Assembly (NCBI GenBank): GCA_029571215.1
Contig: JAKPTE010000009.1
Coordinates: 1 to 64,000, forward strand
DNA from: Bacteroidota bacterium
Lineage (GTDB): Bacteria > Bacteroidota > Bacteroidia > Bacteroidales > JAAYUG01
DNA: 64,000 nucleotides
Reading direction: 5' to 3'
In this document: positions 8,618 through 17,289 of the stretch, piece after piece
Layout: each line of letters opens with the position of its first letter
How positions within the stretch are numbered: the first letter of the stretch is position 1
Notes under the pieces: model-generated
Database searches by the model: none
What the model saw: the letters and a program-made list of their open reading frames with translations, nothing else
What the model was told of the DNA's origin: nothing
Program-made: the position numbers and the translations under genes

Positions 8618-9799
8618 ATGAAAAAATATGATGTTGTTGCAGCAGGGCATATCTGTCTTGATATTACACCAGCCTTTCTGAACCAGGGGGAAGAATCGTT
8701 CGACCAGTTGTTCCATCCGGGTAAACTGATCAATGTTGGGAAACCCTCCATTCACACAGGAGGTAGTGTTCCCAATACGGGAATAGCTGTACAATTGCTT
8801 GGCATACCCACTCTCCTGCGAGGGAAAATAGGGCAGGATCTTTTTGGTGAGGTTATTCTGAGCATTCTTCGGAACTATGGAATGGAGGAAGGAATTCTTG
8901 TTGATGAGACTGCAACTACTTCGTATTCGGTTGTCATTGCACCGCGGGGCATAGACAGGATTTTTCTTCATGATCCCGGAGCCAACAATACCTTTTCGTC
9001 TGATGATATTGATTATGATGCAGTGGCTCGTGCACGGCTTTTCCACTTTGGTTATCCGCCGCTGATGCGTACCCTTTACCAGAACAATGGCAGGGAACTG
9101 GCAAAAATCTTTCGAAGAGTGAAAGCAATTGGGGTAACCACATCGCTCGACTGTACCCTTCCTGATCCATCTTCAGAATCGGGGCAACTCGACTGGAAGA
9201 GTATTCTCAGTGAGGTGTTGCCCTATGTTGATATATTCTGTCCCAGTCTGGAAGAAGCGCTTTATATGGCATTACCCGAAGATTACAAGTACTTCAGGGG
9301 AAAGAGCCGGAAGGCTGATTTTGTTGATTTGTACGATCCGGCTCATTTGCCTAAAGTTGGAGAAGTGCTTACCGGCATGGGTTGCTCAATTGCTTTTGTG
9401 AAATGCGGCCTTTTGGGGTGTTACCTGAAAACCGCGGGAGAAGATGAGATTATTCTTGCAGGAAAGGCTGAACCTGCCGATATTTCAGCCTGGGCTGACA
9501 AAGAAATGCTGGCGCCGGCCTTCTTCATTGAGAAAGTGGCTTCCACAACAGGCTGCGGTGATTCGGCCGTCGCAGCTTTTATTGTGGCCCTTCTCAAGGG
9601 ATATGTACCGGAAGATGCCTTAAAAATTGCCTGTGGTGCAGGAGCACTCACGGCAACAGTATATGATTCTCTCAGTGGCCTTGTACCTGTTGAGAAAATC
9701 GAGGAGAAAATCAGGCAGGGATGGGAATACGTACGGAAAGTTTCCGTTGTGGCGCCATGGATGTGGGATGAAAAGAAAAAGGTTTTTATTTTGAAATAA
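8618..9799 (+). CDS. PfkB-family carbohydrate kinase
   Basis: A 393-residue ribokinase-superfamily protein that should phosphorylate a sugar or nucleoside using ATP. The N-terminal glycine-rich substrate region HTGGSVPNTGIAVQLLG (about residues 47-63) and the C-terminal motif STTGCGDSAVAAFIVALLKG (about 308-327) are visible. The latter holds the catalytic Asp and the anion-hole GCGD. It is longer than ribokinase (about 300 residues), with an insertion around residues 210-300. The substrate cannot be named from sequence. The gene is monocistronic or precedes the GH16 gene by only 73 bp, which could mean sugar release and phosphorylation are coexpressed; this is inference. Confidence 0.88.
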   Translation: MKKYDVVAAGHICLDITPAFLNQGEESFDQLFHPGKLINVGKPSIHTGGSVPNTGIAVQLLGIPTLLRGKIGQDLFGEVILSILRNYGMEEGILVDETATTSYSVVIAPRGIDRIFLHDPGANNTFSSDDIDYDAVARARLFHFGYPPLMRTLYQNNGRELAKIFRRVKAIGVTTSLDCTLPDPSSESGQLDWKSILSEVLPYVDIFCPSLEEALYMALPEDYKYFRGKSRKADFVDLYDPAHLPKVGEVLTGMGCSIAFVKCGLLGCYLKTAGEDEIILAGKAEPADISAWADKEMLAPAFFIEKVASTTGCGDSAVAAFIVALLKGYVPEDALKIACGAGALTATVYDSLSGLVPVEKIEEKIRQGWEYVRKVSVVAPWMWDEKKKVFILK

Positions 9800-9872
9800 A
9801 CAAACACAAAACCACCCATCTATGCCGGTAAAACCATTATCTGTTGTACCTTTACCTGAAAAAGCGTTTTCT

Positions 9873-10991
9873 ATGAAACAGGGAAATATTTCCGGTTTGT
9901 TGGCCATACCTTTGACATTGCTGATATTTGTTGCCGCTTTATGTAAAAAAGAATCAGCCCCATTACCGGAGGTGGTTTCGACTTCAGGAACCTTTTCTAT
10001 CTATGAAGATGATTTAGGAGGAGTAGTGTATATTCCAGTTGAAATTGCAACTCCTGCTGATAAGCCTGTTAAGATTTACTATTCTGCTTCCGATATTACC
10101 GCATTAGCAGGTATTGACTATGTGGCGGTCGATTCTTTTGTTACAATTCCCAAAGGAAAAGTGCGGGCCAATTTACCGGTTACCATTATTCCTAACTCTT
10201 CCAGAACAGAAGACGCTGCTTTTAGCGTTCATGTTGCCAGGGCCGATGGTGCAATCCTGCAACCGTTCAGTGTACCTGTAACTATCGTCAACACCGATTA
10301 TGCGCGTCTTGCCTGGAGCGATGAATTTGATGCTTCGGAACTCAATACGGCCAACTGGAATTTCGAACTGGGAAACAATAACGGCTGGGGTAATAACGAG
10401 CTGGAGATATACACCAATTCGGCTGCAAATGTATTTATTGAAAACGGGAATCTGGTCATCAGGGCCATAAAAGACGGGAATACGTATACATCGGGTCGCA
10501 TAACCACCCAAAACAAGAGAACATTCACCTTTGGCAAAACAGAAATCAGAGCTATTCTGCCGGAGGGGAAAGGCATCTGGCCTGCCCTCTGGATGCTGGG
10601 GAACAATATCTCCACGGTGGGTTGGCCCAAGTGCGGTGAAATTGATATCATGGAACTGCTCGGGCAGCAGCCTGAAAAAGTTTACGGAACGGTGCACTAC
10701 GATAAAAACGGACATCAATACACCGGAAGCAGTTACATGCTTTCATCCGGTACTTTCAGTTCGGGATATCATGTTTTCAGCCTGGTTTGGCAGCCCAACC
10801 ATCTGAAGTGGTATGTTGACGGGCAGAAATTCTTTGAGGTAACCAGCCGTGATGTGAGCGCCTTCCCATGGAACCTGCCGCAGTTTTATATATTCAACGT
10901 GGCTGTTGGCGGTAACTGGCCGGGGAATCCCGATGCAACCACATCCTTTCCGCAGCAAATGGTGATTGATTATATAAGAGTGTATCAATAA
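9873..10991 (+). CDS. GH16 family beta-glucanase (laminarinase-like) with Calx-beta-like domain
   Basis: A 372-residue exported glycoside hydrolase. The ATG at 9873 gives a compact signal (MKQGNISGLLAIPLTLLIFV) ending at C24. The upstream ATG at 9822 adds 17 residues before it and is less likely. C24 has Leu at -1, an imperfect lipobox, so lipoprotein anchoring is uncertain. Residues about 38-140 form a Calx-beta-like module (YSASDITALAGIDY, PVTIVNTD). The GH16 domain starts at LAWSDEFD and carries the catalytic signature GEIDIME, with E256 as nucleophile, D258 as helper and E261 as acid/base. The fold and motif fit endo-beta-1,3-glucanase (laminarinase) activity on external polysaccharide. 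No SusC/SusD pair is adjacent. Confidence 0.9.
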   Translation: MKQGNISGLLAIPLTLLIFVAALCKKESAPLPEVVSTSGTFSIYEDDLGGVVYIPVEIATPADKPVKIYYSASDITALAGIDYVAVDSFVTIPKGKVRANLPVTIIPNSSRTEDAAFSVHVARADGAILQPFSVPVTIVNTDYARLAWSDEFDASELNTANWNFELGNNNGWGNNELEIYTNSAANVFIENGNLVIRAIKDGNTYTSGRITTQNKRTFTFGKTEIRAILPEGKGIWPALWMLGNNISTVGWPKCGEIDIMELLGQQPEKVYGTVHYDKNGHQYTGSSYMLSSGTFSSGYHVFSLVWQPNHLKWYVDGQKFFEVTSRDVSAFPWNLPQFYIFNVAVGGNWPGNPDATTSFPQQMVIDYIRVYQ

Positions 10992-11285
10992 GCCATGAAG
11001 GATATTTATTCGGGAAATGGCTTAACATAAATTCCGCATTTAGTCCGGATGCCATTGTTCAAATTTCACCCTCCCGGTGTTGGTTCATTCTCCTTTTTGT
11101 CCATGATCCGGAACCAGAATCAGCTGGGTGACATGATTGGAATATCATTCCTGATGCTGCTTCAGGAGGAATGCATATTTCGGGATTTTACTATGGGGAG
11201 ATTCTGTACCATATTATTTTTCTCATTGTTTTATTTTGGGTATGGGCACAGAGTTGCGGGTTTTATTTAGTTAGACGTAAAATAT

Positions 11286-11411
11286 TCTGTGACAAATCTC
11301 TTGCCACTTGCGGCCAATTGTGGTTTAGAGAATACAAAACCACGGATTGCAATGATGGCCTGAGATTATGCACAGATTAATACAATGCCATTCTGTAAAA
11401 AATCTTTGGTC
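11286..11411. repeat. Dispersed intergenic repeat, copies B and C
   Basis: TCTGTGACAAATCTCTTGCC at 11286 and TTCTGTAAAAAATCTTTGGT at 11391 are two versions of the block also present at 8469-8496. Between them, CGGATTGC and GCACAGATTA correspond to GGATTGC and ACACAGAATA of copy A. The shared blocks are in partly different order, suggesting nested or decayed insertions. Confidence 0.45.
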
Positions 11412-11603
11412 ATCCGTGCTCACCTGTAATTAGACATGCCGCCAACCCATTTTCTATCCCCGGCCAATGACGAACAGCAAAAAGGTCAGAAACGGGAGCG
11501 TAAAGAGAAAAAGTTCTGCCGCACGAAGGACCTTCCATAAAAAAGAACGGCAGCCGAATTATAAATACAAGTTTTATGTATCTTTACAGTTTCAATTGAC
11601 TTT

Positions 11604-11611
11604 TAGCTTTG
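11604..11611 (+). promoter_or_regulatory. -7 promoter box upstream of enolase
   Basis: TAGCTTTG matches the Bacteroidota primary-sigma -7 consensus TAnnTTTG exactly and leaves a leader of about 45 bases before the enolase ATG. A clear -33 TTTG at the expected distance is not present. Confidence 0.45.
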
Positions 11612-11659
11612 TATAAATAATTTTATACGTTACGTTCTAACCTTTAAATAATATTTATT

Positions 11660-12940
11660 ATGGAAATCAAAAAAGTAAAAGCGCTTGAGATTCTTGATTC
11701 CCGTGGGAATCCTACTGTTGAAGCAACAGTTGTGCTGGCCGACGGAAGTTGCGGACATGCGATGGTGCCCAGTGGTGCATCCACAGGAGAGCGCGAAGCT
11801 ACCGAACTCAGAGATGGTGATAAAAAGCGGTATCTCGGCAAAGGTACCCTGAAGGCCGTTGAAAATGTCAACAAAACCATTGCCTCACAGATCGTTGACA
11901 AATGTTTTGCCAATCAGCAGGAACTGGATTACTTCCTGATCAACCTGGACGGCACAAAAAACAAATCCAAACTGGGTGCCAACGCCATTTTGTCTGTTTC
12001 CATGGCTTTTGCCAGAGCCATGGCTAAAAGCGCTGGCATTCCCCTTTACAAATACCTTGGTGGAATCAATGCCCATCTGCTTCCTGTACCTTGCATGAAT
12101 ATTATTAATGGCGGAAAACACGCTGACAATAATGTTGATTTTCAGGAATTTATGATTGCACCTCACGGAGCCCCCACCTTTGCTGAAGCCATCCGCATGG
12201 GTGTTGAAGTTTTCCATACGCTGAAATCGGTTCTGAAAAGCAAAGGGTACAACACAGCCGTGGGAGATGAAGGTGGGTTTGCACCTAACCTCAAATCAAA
12301 TGAAGAAGCTGTTGAAGTGATTCTGGAAGCTATTCAGAAAGCAGGATACAAACCGGGTGAACATGTGAGCATTTGTCTTGACCCGGCCGCCAGTGAACTC
12401 TGGGAAGACGGTAAGTACAAAATGTTCAAGAGCACGGGCAATCTCGTTTCGAGCGATGATATGGTGAAACTCTGGGAAAAATGGGCCACTCAGTATCCCA
12501 TTGTTTCTCTGGAGGATGGTATGGCCGAAAACGACTGGACCGGCTGGAAGAACCTGACCGATGTTCTTGGCAAAAAGATTGAACTTGTTGGGGATGATAT
12601 TTACTGCACCAACAAGGAAATTCTGGCAGAAGGTATCAGCAAGGGTATTGCCAATTCCATCCTTATCAAACTGAATCAGATTGGTACTGTTACCGAGACT
12701 CTGGAAACAATAGACCTGGCATACAAAAATGGCTACCATGCCTTTGTATCGCACCGCAGTGGTGAAACAGCTGATACCTTTATTGCCGACCTGGCTGTTG
12801 GGTTGAATACGGGTCTTATCAAGACCGGCAGCGGTTGCCGCAGCGAGCGCATTGAAAAATTCAACCAGCTGATGCGCATTGAACAGGAACTGGGAACAGC
12901 CGCCAAATTTGCCGGAAAAAAGGCTTTTCAGAACGCCTAA
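11660..12940 (+). CDS. eno: Enolase (phosphopyruvate hydratase)
   Basis: A 426-residue cytoplasmic enzyme converting 2-phosphoglycerate to phosphoenolpyruvate in glycolysis and gluconeogenesis. It starts with the family signature ([18 protein letters not shown]) and contains SGASTGERE (flexible lid), GDEGGFAP (catalytic Glu region), [10 protein letters not shown] (metal-binding Asp), [10 protein letters not shown] (catalytic Lys) and SHRSGETAD. Length and all active-site motifs are normal. It is transcribed alone, with a -7 box about 49 bp upstream and a strong intrinsic terminator immediately downstream. The other glycolytic gene in the window, pyruvate kinase, is 50 kb away. Confidence 0.98.
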   Translation: MEIKKVKALEILDSRGNPTVEATVVLADGSCGHAMVPSGASTGEREATELRDGDKKRYLGKGTLKAVENVNKTIASQIVDKCFANQQELDYFLINLDGTKNKSKLGANAILSVSMAFARAMAKSAGIPLYKYLGGINAHLLPVPCMNIINGGKHADNNVDFQEFMIAPHGAPTFAEAIRMGVEVFHTLKSVLKSKGYNTAVGDEGGFAPNLKSNEEAVEVILEAIQKAGYKPGEHVSICLDPAASELWEDGKYKMFKSTGNLVSSDDMVKLWEKWATQYPIVSLEDGMAENDWTGWKNLTDVLGKKIELVGDDIYCTNKEILAEGISKGIANSILIKLNQIGTVTETLETIDLAYKNGYHAFVSHRSGETADTFIADLAVGLNTGLIKTGSGCRSERIEKFNQLMRIEQELGTAAKFAGKKAFQNA

Positions 12941-12996
12941 TCTAAGAATAGACTGATTTTTAAGTGAGGTATCACTGATACAATTGTTTGAATAAT

Positions 12997-13034
12997 GGAG
13001 TATTGTGCCCGGGTGGCACAATGCTCCTTTTTTT
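12997..13034 (+). terminator. Rho-independent terminator of enolase
   Basis: A 13-bp stem (left arm GGAGTATTGTGCC, right arm GGCACAATGCTCC, one G-U pair) closes a 5-base loop and is followed by seven T residues. It lies 56 bp after the enolase stop and before the dynamin-like gene. It overlaps the region that a GTPase start at 13005 would use, which argues for the ATG at 13047. Confidence 0.88.
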
Positions 13035-13046
13035 CATAATCCTATC

Positions 13047-14678
13047 ATGGGCGAGCCTGACAGAATTTTATCGGAACTGTCGCAGGTGAATAAGAGCCTG
13101 GGATTGAAGAACGATCTACTTCTTTCTGCGGATCAGCTTTTGCAAAGCCGGGATAAACGCATTCATGTTGCTGTTCTGGGGCAGTTTAAAGCGGGTAAAA
13201 GCTCACTGGTGAATCATCTTCTGGGGACTTCCATCCTTCCCACCGACGTGGTGCCGGTTACGGCTATTGTGACACAGATAAGGTATAGTCCGGTGCCTTC
13301 GGCCATCGTCCGGTACCTGAACGGAACGGAGCGAACAGTTGCTCCTGAAGAAATTGGTCGTTATGTGACCGAACGGGAAAATCCCGAAAATATAAAGAAA
13401 GTGGCACAGGTCGTTGTGGAACATCCGGCCATGGAAGAATTCAGGAACATTACCCTGGTTGACACACCCGGTCTCGGGAGTTTCTATCGCCACAACAGTA
13501 CAGTTACCCTCGACTGGCTGCCATATACTGGTGTGGCGCTGATTGCCGTTAGCGCTGAGCGTCCGCTTTCGGAAGAAGATATCGAACTGGCCCGAAATGT
13601 TACGCATTATTGCCCCGAAATTGCCCTGGTGATTACCAAAACAGATCTTTTTGATGAAGAAGAACAGGAAAGAATCAAAGAATATATAACCGATTCTCTT
13701 GAAAAGGCATTTCAGCGCACCATTACCGTGTTTCAGTATTCCGTAAAAGAACATGCAGAAGAATACCGGACCCGCCTGAAGGGAAAATTGTTGCAGCCGC
13801 TGAATGAAAACGCTTCAGAAAAACTCAATACCATCATACGCCATAAAACAGCACAGGCCATCGGACAAAGCATACAGTTTGCCGGACTTATGCTGGAAGC
13901 ATCGAAAAAGAAGAAAAGCGAGAAGGAGGCTGTGAGTCTGCTAATTAAGGACATCAAGGAAAACCGCCACTTTCAGGAAAGGGAAATGCTGCTGACAACC
14001 ACTTCATACAAAGGAGAAGTTCGGGCAAAGCTAGAAGAGTTGGTTTTGCCTTATCTCCCCGGTATAAGGGAACGGGTGGAGCGCCAATTTGCCCGGGATT
14101 TCCGGGAGTGGAGAGGATCATTGTACCGGATTTCGCGTCAGTATGAAGCCTGGCTCAGGGACAAACTGGGACTGGAAATCAGGGAACTGGACAGAACCTG
14201 CTCGGAAGATATTTTCAAGTTTGTGCGAAAAATGGCCGACTACTACCAGTATGCCGCCCGGCAGTTCCGGCAGAAAATGGATGACAAAGTATATCAGGCC
14301 TTTAAAACCCATCTGCCTGAAGCCTACTGGCAGGTGGATTTTACCACTCTGGATCATCCGGATGTGTCTATTTACAGGGCTTTTGATTCACACCTCGATA
14401 TGCTTCTTTTCTTTCTGCCTGTGCAATGGTTCAGGAAAAATTTCCACCGGCATTTCAGCCGGCAAATTGCGCTGGAAGCGGAAAAAAACCTGCACCGCTA
14501 CATTTCCGATATGACCGGAAAGATCATCCTTTCACTCGACCAGATGCAAAAACAGGCAGCGTCCTTCATTCAGAATGAAGTACGGAGTGTAGAGGATATT
14601 CTGCAAAACGCAACTGATGATTTCGATGAAATCAGGAAGAATATTGAGCGTCTTCAGGTTCTTGCGACAATGGTCTGA
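13047..14678 (+). CDS. Dynamin-like GTPase
   Basis: A 543-residue bacterial dynamin-family protein. The GTPase domain shows G1 GQFKAGKSSLVNHLLG near residue 42, G3 DTPGLGS near 140 and G4 TKTD near 197. The remainder is predicted long helices rich in Glu, Arg and Lys (residues about 265-540), as in dynamin stalks. A hydrophobic patch (LLFFLPVQWF) near residue 455 may be a membrane-touching paddle. Such proteins remodel or repair membranes; the exact role here is unknown. The chosen start begins MGEPDR, because a start at 13005 would lie inside the enolase terminator. It is convergent with the acyl-CoA dehydrogenase gene, with stop codons directly adjacent. Confidence 0.85.
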   Translation: MGEPDRILSELSQVNKSLGLKNDLLLSADQLLQSRDKRIHVAVLGQFKAGKSSLVNHLLGTSILPTDVVPVTAIVTQIRYSPVPSAIVRYLNGTERTVAPEEIGRYVTERENPENIKKVAQVVVEHPAMEEFRNITLVDTPGLGSFYRHNSTVTLDWLPYTGVALIAVSAERPLSEEDIELARNVTHYCPEIALVITKTDLFDEEEQERIKEYITDSLEKAFQRTITVFQYSVKEHAEEYRTRLKGKLLQPLNENASEKLNTIIRHKTAQAIGQSIQFAGLMLEASKKKKSEKEAVSLLIKDIKENRHFQEREMLLTTTSYKGEVRAKLEELVLPYLPGIRERVERQFARDFREWRGSLYRISRQYEAWLRDKLGLEIRELDRTCSEDIFKFVRKMADYYQYAARQFRQKMDDKVYQAFKTHLPEAYWQVDFTTLDHPDVSIYRAFDSHLDMLLFFLPVQWFRKNFHRHFSRQIALEAEKNLHRYISDMTGKIILSLDQMQKQAASFIQNEVRSVEDILQNATDDFDEIRKNIERLQVLATMV

Positions 14679-16463
14679 TCAGAATTTATACTGGTTTTCG
14701 GCAATCAGCTTGTCGGCAATTCTTCTACGGGCTTCTTTTACATTCACTCCGGCAACTTCGGTAAGCTGCAGGGCAGCCTGTGAAAGTTTCTCGGCCTGCT
14801 CCCCTGTTGCAAACGACCATATGGCATCCAGCGCTTCTTTCTTAATACGGGCTGCCGCATCATTAACAAACACATCGAGGATATCACGATATAGGGTAAT
14901 GGCTTCACTGCCTTTCAGGGTTTCCAGTTTTTCTACCCGAAGGCATGTAGATTCGGCCACATAAATATCCATCAGGATGTTGGCAAGGTTGTTCATGATT
15001 TCCTGCTCCTGGGCAAATTTCTTTTCGAAGTGCCTGGTGGCTGCGTGAATGATGAGAAGGGCAACCTTTTTGAAATTCTTTAAATACCGTTTCTTTTCTT
15101 CAAAATAAGTTTCTCCCGGTCTGGCTGGTTCAGCAACCGTTCCGATTTGTGTGTACAATTTTTCTGCTTCACCGAAAAGATCAAAATCGCCCTTCATGGC
15201 GCGTTTGAGAGTGGTATCAATCACCAGAAGGCGGTTGATTTCATTGGTTCCTTCGAAAATACGGTTAATGCGGGAGTCGCGGTAACCGCGTTCCACGTCC
15301 ATTTCGGCCGAATAACCCATACCTCCGTGGATCTGCACTGCTTCGTCAATAACATAGTCCAGCATTTCTGATCCGTACACCTTCAGAATGGCTGCTTCAA
15401 CGGCATAGTGACTGATGGCATCAATACTGGCCTTGCCCTTATCGCATCCTTCGGCTTTATATTTTTCCATCAGGTCGTCGATATCCTTGCTGACGCGGTA
15501 CACTGCCGATTCGGTGGCAAAGGTCCGGATAACCTGTTCAGCCAGTTTGTATTTGATGGCGCCGAAGGTCGAAATGAGAACGCCAAATTGTTTGCGTTCA
15601 TTGGCATATTTGACGGAGTCGTTGATTGCCTTTTTGGCTGCCCCGAGTACATTGGCACCCAGCTTGATGCGCCCCATATGCAGAATGCTCAGGGCAATAC
15701 GGAAACCTTCGCCCCGTTGGCCCAGAAGATTTTCAACCGGCACCTTCACATCATTATAAAAAATCTGGGCTGTGGAAGATCCCTTGATTCCCATCTTGTG
15801 TTCATCGGGATTAACCACCACACCTGGCCAGTTGCGTTCCACAATAAAGGCACTGAGTACACGGTCGTTGTCAATTTTGGCAAAAACCGTCTGCACATCC
15901 GCAAAACCGGCATTGGTTATCCACATTTTCTGGCCGTTCAGGATGTAATACTTACCGTCTTCAGAAAGGCGTGCATTGGTTTTTCCACTGTTGGCATCAC
16001 TTCCGGCTCCGGGTTCCGTAAGACAGTATGCACCGATAAGTTCACCGGTGGCCAGCCTGGTAACATATTTTTCCCGCTGTTCAGGAGTTCCGTAATACAG
16101 GATCGGAAGGGTTCCAATGCCACAGTGAGCCATGAAGGCAACCGAAAAGGAATAGCCGGCGCCGATGGTTTCACTGGCCAGCATCTGGGTCACAAACGAT
16201 TGTCCAAACCCTCCGTATTCCTCTGGCACGGCAATGCCCATCAACCCAAGTTCACCTGATTTTTTAAGAAGCTGAAGGGTTACACTTGTGTCGGGTGCAT
16301 CCATTCTGGCAATATTGGGATAAACCTCCGTTTCGAGAAAATCGCGGCAGGTTTGCGCTATCATTTGCTGCTCCTCATTAAACTCTTCCGGGATAAAAAT
16401 GTCGGCAGAAGAAACTTCGGCTACAAGAAATTCTCCGCTTTTGAGCACTTTTCGGTTTTCCAT
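14679..16463 (-). CDS. Acyl-CoA dehydrogenase
   Basis: A 594-residue FAD flavoprotein that introduces the alpha-beta double bond into acyl-CoA and passes electrons to ETF. The core shows YCLTEPGAGSDANS (FAD and substrate loop), a central beta domain, and the C-terminal helical domain with MGYSAEMDVERGYRDSR and FEGTNEINR, which holds the catalytic base region. It is about 200 residues longer than short- and medium-chain enzymes, with a C-terminal helical extension as in very-long-chain type enzymes. It is the last gene of the etfBA operon (20 bp after the CCG protein), so its electron acceptor is encoded beside it. Chain-length specificity cannot be read from sequence. Confidence 0.93.
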   Translation of the reverse strand: MENRKVLKSGEFLVAEVSSADIFIPEEFNEEQQMIAQTCRDFLETEVYPNIARMDAPDTSVTLQLLKKSGELGLMGIAVPEEYGGFGQSFVTQMLASETIGAGYSFSVAFMAHCGIGTLPILYYGTPEQREKYVTRLATGELIGAYCLTEPGAGSDANSGKTNARLSEDGKYYILNGQKMWITNAGFADVQTVFAKIDNDRVLSAFIVERNWPGVVVNPDEHKMGIKGSSTAQIFYNDVKVPVENLLGQRGEGFRIALSILHMGRIKLGANVLGAAKKAINDSVKYANERKQFGVLISTFGAIKYKLAEQVIRTFATESAVYRVSKDIDDLMEKYKAEGCDKGKASIDAISHYAVEAAILKVYGSEMLDYVIDEAVQIHGGMGYSAEMDVERGYRDSRINRIFEGTNEINRLLVIDTTLKRAMKGDFDLFGEAEKLYTQIGTVAEPARPGETYFEEKKRYLKNFKKVALLIIHAATRHFEKKFAQEQEIMNNLANILMDIYVAESTCLRVEKLETLKGSEAITLYRDILDVFVNDAAARIKKEALDAIWSFATGEQAEKLSQAALQLTEVAGVNVKEARRRIADKLIAENQYKF

Positions 16464-16483
16464 GGTTTTCAGCTTTAGTGGTT

Positions 16484-17284
16484 TTACAGATTCAGTGCCT
16501 GTGCAATCAGCTCGGCAATATCATAGTTTTTAACTTCCTGTTCTTTGTTTTTGTATTTGATGCCATCGGTTAGCATGGTCATGCAGAAAGGACAGGCAGT
16601 GGCAATCACTTCGGCATTTGTACTGAGGGCTTCTTCGGTACGTTCAATAAACACTTCCTTGTTGCCTTTTTCTGCTTCCTTGAACATTTGTGCTCCACCG
16701 GCACCGCAGCAAAGAGAGAAACTGCGGTTACGGTCCATTTCCACCAGATGATCGGTTACCTGCTCCAGAACAAAACGGGGCTCTTTGTAAATGTTGTTGG
16801 CTCGTCCCAGGTAGCAGGGATCATGGTAAGTAATTCTTGTCTGTTGCAGCACACTTTTTGGAACCCTCAGCTTGTTTTCACGAATTGCCTGATCAAGAAA
16901 CTGTACATAATGGATCACTTCGTAGTTTCCTCCCAGGTCAGGATATTCGTTTTTAAAGGTATTGAAGCAATGAGGGCAAATGGTTAGGATTTTCTTAATG
17001 CCATATTTTTCGAAGGTGGCAATGTTCTGAAGGGCCTGCATCTGAAAGAGCATTTCATTACCGGCACGGCGGGCCGGGTCTCCGGTGCAGGTTTCTTCTG
17101 TACCCAGTATGGCAAAGCTTACACCCATATGGGTGAGTATTTTGGCAAAGGCCCGGGTAACCTTTTTGTAACGGTCGTCATAAGCGCCAGCACAGCCAAC
17201 CCAGAAAAGATACTCCGGTTTTTCTCCGCGGGCATGGACTTCAGCCATGATAGGTATGGTGATAGTAATTTTTGGCATAGGCAT
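16484..17284 (-). CDS. CCG-domain Fe-S protein (HdrB/LldE/GlpC-like)
   Basis: A 266-residue protein of the cysteine-rich CCG family, which binds an Fe-S cluster through paired CX(n)CCG(X)nCXXC motifs. Visible cysteine blocks are LFWVGCAGAYDDR (residues 27-39), EETCTGDPARRAGNE, TICPHCFNTFKNEYP, SLCCGAGGAQM and ATACPFCMTML. It lies 5 bp after the membrane Fe-S protein gene. Together they correspond to the two halves of the fused membrane ETF-linked Fe-S oxidoreductase (DUF224/EMO type) known from other anaerobes. It probably relays electrons from EtfAB to quinone; this is inferred from operon context. Confidence 0.87.
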   Translation of the reverse strand: MPMPKITITIPIMAEVHARGEKPEYLFWVGCAGAYDDRYKKVTRAFAKILTHMGVSFAILGTEETCTGDPARRAGNEMLFQMQALQNIATFEKYGIKKILTICPHCFNTFKNEYPDLGGNYEVIHYVQFLDQAIRENKLRVPKSVLQQTRITYHDPCYLGRANNIYKEPRFVLEQVTDHLVEMDRNRSFSLCCGAGGAQMFKEAEKGNKEVFIERTEEALSTNAEVIATACPFCMTMLTDGIKYKNKEQEVKNYDIAELIAQALNL

Positions 17285-17289
17285 ACGTA

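Larger units (their letters stand above)
10992..11659. other. Long intergenic region upstream of enolase
   Basis: A 668-bp stretch without a credible gene. Short ORFs at 11049-11270 and 11171-11380 have no recognisable domain and read through repeat sequence. An inverted repeat TAAGCCAT/ATGGCTTA spans 10989-11024, starting at the GH16 stop codon, but lacks a T-run. Two decayed repeat copies lie at 11286-11411. The enolase promoter is near 11604. Confidence 0.5.

Noticed and set aside
11049-11380. Two short plus-strand ORFs upstream of enolase
   Set aside because: Overlapping frames, Phe/Trp/Cys-rich without domain pattern, and the second runs through repeat sequence.
13005-13046. Earlier start for the dynamin-like GTPase
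   Set aside because: It would place the start codon inside the enolase terminator hairpin; the ATG at 13047 fits better.
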